Shown here piece after piece: positions 61,068 to 64,000 of a DNA stretch of 64,000 bases. Position 1 is the first letter of the stretch; each line of letters starts with the position of its first letter. A program made the position numbers and the translations under genes. The notes beneath the pieces were generated by a model. It was not told the origin of the DNA, searched no databases, and worked only from the letters and a program-made list of their open reading frames with translations. Source of the stretch: Acetobacteraceae bacterium (GTDB taxonomy: Bacteria > Pseudomonadota > Alphaproteobacteria > Acetobacterales > Acetobacteraceae); the NCBI GenBank assembly GCA_027482245.1, contig JAIXWG010000045.1, positions 110,754 through 174,753 of the forward strand. The letters are read 5' to 3'.

Positions 61068-63283
61068 GCACCGCCCCGACCCCGCTGGACGCCGCGCGGG
61101 CGAAGCAGCTTTCCGCCGAATTCGGCCTGAAGGCGGATGAGTATGACCGCGTGCTGTCGATCCTCGGCCGCACACCGTCGCTGACCGAACTCGGCATCTT
61201 CTCCGTCATGTGGTCGGAGCACTGCTCCTACAAGTCGAGCCGCATCTGGCTGCGCACCCTGCCGACCAAGGCGCCCTGGGTGATCCATGGCCCCGGCGAG
61301 AATGCGGGCGTGATCGACATCGGCGACGGGCTGGCCGCCATCTTCAAGATGGAGAGCCACAACCACCCGTCCTTCATCGAGCCCTACCAGGGTGCCGCGA
61401 CCGGCGTCGGCGGCATCCTGCGGGATGTCTTCACGATGGGCGCGCGCCCGATCGCGAACCTCAATGCGCTGCGCTTCGGCAGCCCCGACGCGCCGCGGAT
61501 GAAGCGCGTGATCGATGGCGTGGTGCGCGGCATCGGCGGCTACGGCAACAGCGTGGGCGTGCCGACCGTGGGCGGCGAGGTCAACTTCCACCCCGCCTAT
61601 AACGGCAACCCGCTGGTCAATGCGATGACGGTCGGCATCGCGCCGAAGGACCGCATCTTCCTCAGCGCCGCCGCTGGCATCGGCAACCCGGTGGTCTATG
61701 TCGGCTCCAAGACCGGGCGCGACGGCATCCATGGCGCGACCATGGCGTCCGCCGAATTCTCCGCGGACTCCGAGGAGAAGCGCCCCACCGTCCAGATCGG
61801 CGACCCCTTCACGGAGAAGCTGCTGATCGAGGCCTGCCTGGAGCTGATGGCGACCGACATGATCGTCGCCATCCAGGACATGGGCGCGGCGGGGCTGACC
61901 AGCAGCAGCGTCGAGATGGCGGGCAAGGGCGGCGTCGGCATCGAGCTGGTGATGGACAACGTCCCCCAGCGCGAAGTGGGCATGACGGCCTATGAGATGA
62001 TGCTCTCCGAATCCCAGGAGCGCATGCTGATGATCCTGAAGCCCGGCCGGGAAGCCGAGGCGCAGGCCATCTTCCACAAGTGGGAACTGGACTTCGCCGT
62101 CATCGGGCACCTGACCGACACCGGCCACATCGTCATCCGCCACAAGGGCGTGGTTGAGGCCGACATCCCGCTGGCACCTCTCGAATCCGAAGCGCCGCTG
62201 TATCGCCGCCCGACGGCGGAGACGCCGAAGCAGCCCGTTCTGAATGCGGCGCAGATCGCCGATCCCGTCGGCCCGCTGGCGGCACTGGAGAAGCTGGTCG
62301 GCAGCCTCGACCTCTGCTCCCGCCGCTGGATCTGGGACCAGTATGACAGCACGGTCGGCGGGCAGACGGTGAAGCGCCCCGGCGGCGCGGATGCCGCCGT
62401 CGTCAAGCTCGATGGCCTCAAGCGCGCGCTCGCCATCACCACGGATTGCACGCCCCGCTACTGCCAGGCGGACCCGGAAGCGGGCGGCGCGCAGGCGGTG
62501 GCGGAGGCCTGGCGCAACCTGACGGCGGTCGGCGCGAAGCCGCTGGCCATCACCGACAACATGAATTTCGGCAACCCCGAGAAGCCGGAGATCATGGGGC
62601 AGTTCGCGAGCGCCGTGCGCGGCATGGCGGCGGCCTGCACCGCGCTCGACTTCCCCGTCGTGAGCGGCAACGTCTCCCTCTACAACGAGACCGAGGGCCG
62701 CGCGATCCTGCCCACCCCCGCCATCGGCGGCGTCGGCGTGCTGGAGGATGCGGCCCATGCCGTGGGCCTCGCGCTGGCGCCTGGCCTCGACCTGGTGCTG
62801 GTCGGCGATACGGCAGGATGGCTCGGCCAGTCGCTCTGGCTGCGGGAGATTGCGGAGCGGGAGGAAGGGGCGCCGCCGCCGGTGGACCTCGCCGCCGAAC
62901 GCCGCAACGGCGACTTCGTCCGCGCCCGGATCCTGGAGGGCAGCGTCGCCGCCTGCCATGACCTGGCCGATGGCGGCCTGCTGGTCGCGGTGGCGGAAAT
63001 GGCGATGGGCAACGGCACGGGCGCGACCCTGTCCGCCCCGCCCGCCGGCATCGCGCCCCATGGCTGGTGGTTTGGGGAGGACCAGGCCCGCTACGTGCTG
63101 GCCGTCACCGATGGCGCCGCGCTGGTCGCGGCGGCCTCCGCCGCCGGCGTGCCGGCCATGGTCATCGGGCGCAGCGGTGGCGGGGACTTGGTTCTTGCCG
63201 GCGGGTCCTCCATATCCGTGGCTTCGCTGCAGGCGGCCCATGAGGCTACCCTGCCGGCGCTGATGGAGGGGAGAGCGGCCTGA
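61064..63283 (+). CDS. purL: FGAM synthase subunit PurL
   Basis: 739-residue ATP-dependent synthase of the small PurL type that works with PurS and PurQ. Conserved regions: [14 protein letters not shown] near residue 46, [18 protein letters not shown] near 95-112, and [12 protein letters not shown] near 498. There is no glutaminase domain, as expected with a separate PurQ. Its stop overlaps the bolA-type gene by one base. Confidence 0.95.
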   Translation: MSTAPTPLDAARAKQLSAEFGLKADEYDRVLSILGRTPSLTELGIFSVMWSEHCSYKSSRIWLRTLPTKAPWVIHGPGENAGVIDIGDGLAAIFKMESHNHPSFIEPYQGAATGVGGILRDVFTMGARPIANLNALRFGSPDAPRMKRVIDGVVRGIGGYGNSVGVPTVGGEVNFHPAYNGNPLVNAMTVGIAPKDRIFLSAAAGIGNPVVYVGSKTGRDGIHGATMASAEFSADSEEKRPTVQIGDPFTEKLLIEACLELMATDMIVAIQDMGAAGLTSSSVEMAGKGGVGIELVMDNVPQREVGMTAYEMMLSESQERMLMILKPGREAEAQAIFHKWELDFAVIGHLTDTGHIVIRHKGVVEADIPLAPLESEAPLYRRPTAETPKQPVLNAAQIADPVGPLAALEKLVGSLDLCSRRWIWDQYDSTVGGQTVKRPGGADAAVVKLDGLKRALAITTDCTPRYCQADPEAGGAQAVAEAWRNLTAVGAKPLAITDNMNFGNPEKPEIMGQFASAVRGMAAACTALDFPVVSGNVSLYNETEGRAILPTPAIGGVGVLEDAAHAVGLALAPGLDLVLVGDTAGWLGQSLWLREIAEREEGAPPPVDLAAERRNGDFVRARILEGSVAACHDLADGGLLVAVAEMAMGNGTGATLSAPPAGIAPHGWWFGEDQARYVLAVTDGAALVAAASAAGVPAMVIGRSGGGDLVLAGGSSISVASLQAAHEATLPALMEGRAA

Positions 63284-63522
63284 TGGCGATGGATGCGGCG
63301 GAAATCGAGGCACTGATCAAGGCCGCCCTGCCGGACGCGCAGGTGACGATCGAGGATCTGGCCGGCGATGGCGACCACTACGCCGCGAAGGTCGTCTCCA
63401 CGGCCTTCAAGGGCATCCCGCGCGTCAGGCAGCACCAGATCGTCTACGCGGCGCTGCAGGGGCGGATGGGCGGTGCGCTGCATGCGCTCGCCCTCCAGAC
63501 CTCCGCACCCGACCAGGCTTAA
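63283..63522 (+). CDS. bolA: BolA family protein
   Basis: 79-residue BolA-type protein. The family core [13 protein letters not shown] near residue 32 and [12 protein letters not shown] near 47 are present, including the His of RxxxH that takes part in Fe-S coordination with monothiol glutaredoxin. It overlaps purL by one base and is followed by the CGFS glutaredoxin, its usual partner in iron-sulfur trafficking. Confidence 0.9.
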   Translation: MAMDAAEIEALIKAALPDAQVTIEDLAGDGDHYAAKVVSTAFKGIPRVRQHQIVYAALQGRMGGALHALALQTSAPDQA

Positions 63523-63547
63523 CCGGTTTCACAGGGACCCGACCCCG

Positions 63548-63886
63548 ATGAGCAACCCCACCTTCGACCGCATCCAGGCCGAAATCGATGCGAACCCCGT
63601 CGTGCTCTACATGAAGGGCACGCCGGTCTTCCCGCAATGCGGCTTCTCCGCCCGCGTGGTGCAGATCCTTTCCCACGTCGGCGTGCCCTTCAAGGGCATC
63701 AATGTCCTGGAGGACATGGAGATCCGCGAGGGCATCAAGGCCTTCTCCAACTGGCCGACCATCCCCCAGCTCTACGTGAAGGGCGAGTTCGTCGGCGGCT
63801 GCGACATCGTCACCGAGATGTTCCAGGCTGGCGAGCTGGAGACGATGCTCGCCGAGAAGGGCGTGACGACCAAGACCTCGGCCTGA
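63548..63886 (+). CDS. grxD: monothiol glutaredoxin, Grx4 type
   Basis: 112-residue CGFS glutaredoxin. The active site CGFS is near residue 31, after [30 protein letters not shown] near 68-87 is conserved. It holds a glutathione-ligated 2Fe-2S cluster and delivers it, often with BolA. ATG 63548 matches the family start. An IS-like sequence begins a few bases after its stop. Confidence 0.95.
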   Translation: MSNPTFDRIQAEIDANPVVLYMKGTPVFPQCGFSARVVQILSHVGVPFKGINVLEDMEIREGIKAFSNWPTIPQLYVKGEFVGGCDIVTEMFQAGELETMLAEKGVTTKTSA

Positions 63887-63888
63887 GC

Positions 63889-64000
63889 CTAGGTAGGGAC
63901 CTCAAACAACCTTCTGATCAGTCGGGCGTTTTTTCCTCCTGAATGGGTTTGGCCTGGAGGGAGGCGGCTATGGCGCGGCTGTACTGGCTGTCGGACAAGG
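63889..64000 (+). mobile_element. left end of an IS5-family-like insertion sequence, cut by window
   Basis: After the grxD stop comes CTAG (63889-63892), then GTAGGGACCTCAAACAACC, an AT-richer stretch with a T6 run, and the start of a transposase-like ORF at 63970. The exact left boundary and terminal repeat cannot be fixed without the other end. Its terminal sequence is not the same as that of the MITE at 60132. Confidence 0.5.
63970..64000 (+). CDS. IS5-family transposase, N-terminal codons only
   Basis: Ten codons beginning MARLYWLSDK, the usual opening of a group of IS5-family DDE transposases common in Acetobacteraceae and relatives, preceded by GGAGGGAGG. The rest lies outside the window, so the call rests on this short match. 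Confidence 0.55.
   Translation, partial: MARLYWLSDK

Overview
The window is GC-rich (roughly 70 % by eye), densely packed chromosomal DNA. Wobble positions are almost all G or C, GTG and TTG starts are common, and genes often overlap by 1-8 bases. The housekeeping block at the right (parE, terC-like, purB, purC-purS-purQ-purL, bolA-type gene, CGFS glutaredoxin) together with many NMT1-type ABC importers, TRAP transporters, CaiB/BaiF CoA-transferases and MmgE/PrpD genes suggests an alphaproteobacterium, most likely a Roseomonas-like member of the Acetobacteraceae. The taxon is an inference; no rRNA or tRNA gene is present to confirm it.

Bases 1-7.1 kb hold hydrolases (two M20 peptidase-fold enzymes, an unusual M28 protein), a short-chain dehydrogenase and an SLC13-type anion permease. 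Bases 7.1-20.9 kb hold a MarR regulator, a nucleoside 2-deoxyribosyltransferase, a three-subunit molybdenum hydroxylase overlapping an NMT1-type ABC importer, a convergent barbiturase/cyanuric acid hydrolase-type enzyme, a flavin monooxygenase and a second NMT1-type importer with a VOC protein. The gene set fits oxidative breakdown of a pyrimidine or other nitrogen heterocycle. Bases 21-30.2 kb hold an amidohydrolase and a third NMT1-type importer in one run with a FAD oxidoreductase, a CoA-transferase and an enoyl-CoA hydratase, followed by two LysR regulators.

Bases 30.2-52.6 kb are the most interesting part. Seven copies of a 12-base palindrome, consensus TTGTCCGGACAA, lie just upstream of genes and divergent gene pairs, and one lies in front of a GntR/HutC-type regulator encoded among them. 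The candidate regulon includes two TRAP transporters, a PuuE/imidase-like deacetylase-fold hydrolase, an amidase, a PaaK-like ligase, two CaiB CoA-transferases, an acetyl-CoA-hydrolase-family protein lacking the catalytic Glu, an acyl-CoA dehydrogenase, a crotonase, a MaoC hydratase, two MmgE/PrpD proteins and DUF1445 and DUF2848 proteins. This looks like uptake plus amide hydrolysis plus CoA-dependent oxidation of an unidentified acid or imide; cyclic imide catabolism is one testable reading.

Bases 52.6-64 kb are housekeeping. A 161-base MITE-like palindrome with 15-base terminal inverted repeats and a TGA target duplication sits between a small membrane-protein gene and purQ inside the purine cluster. 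The window ends within the first codons of what looks like an IS5-family transposase. No CRISPR array, tRNA, rRNA or prophage was seen, and no gene-free stretch exceeds 300 bases.
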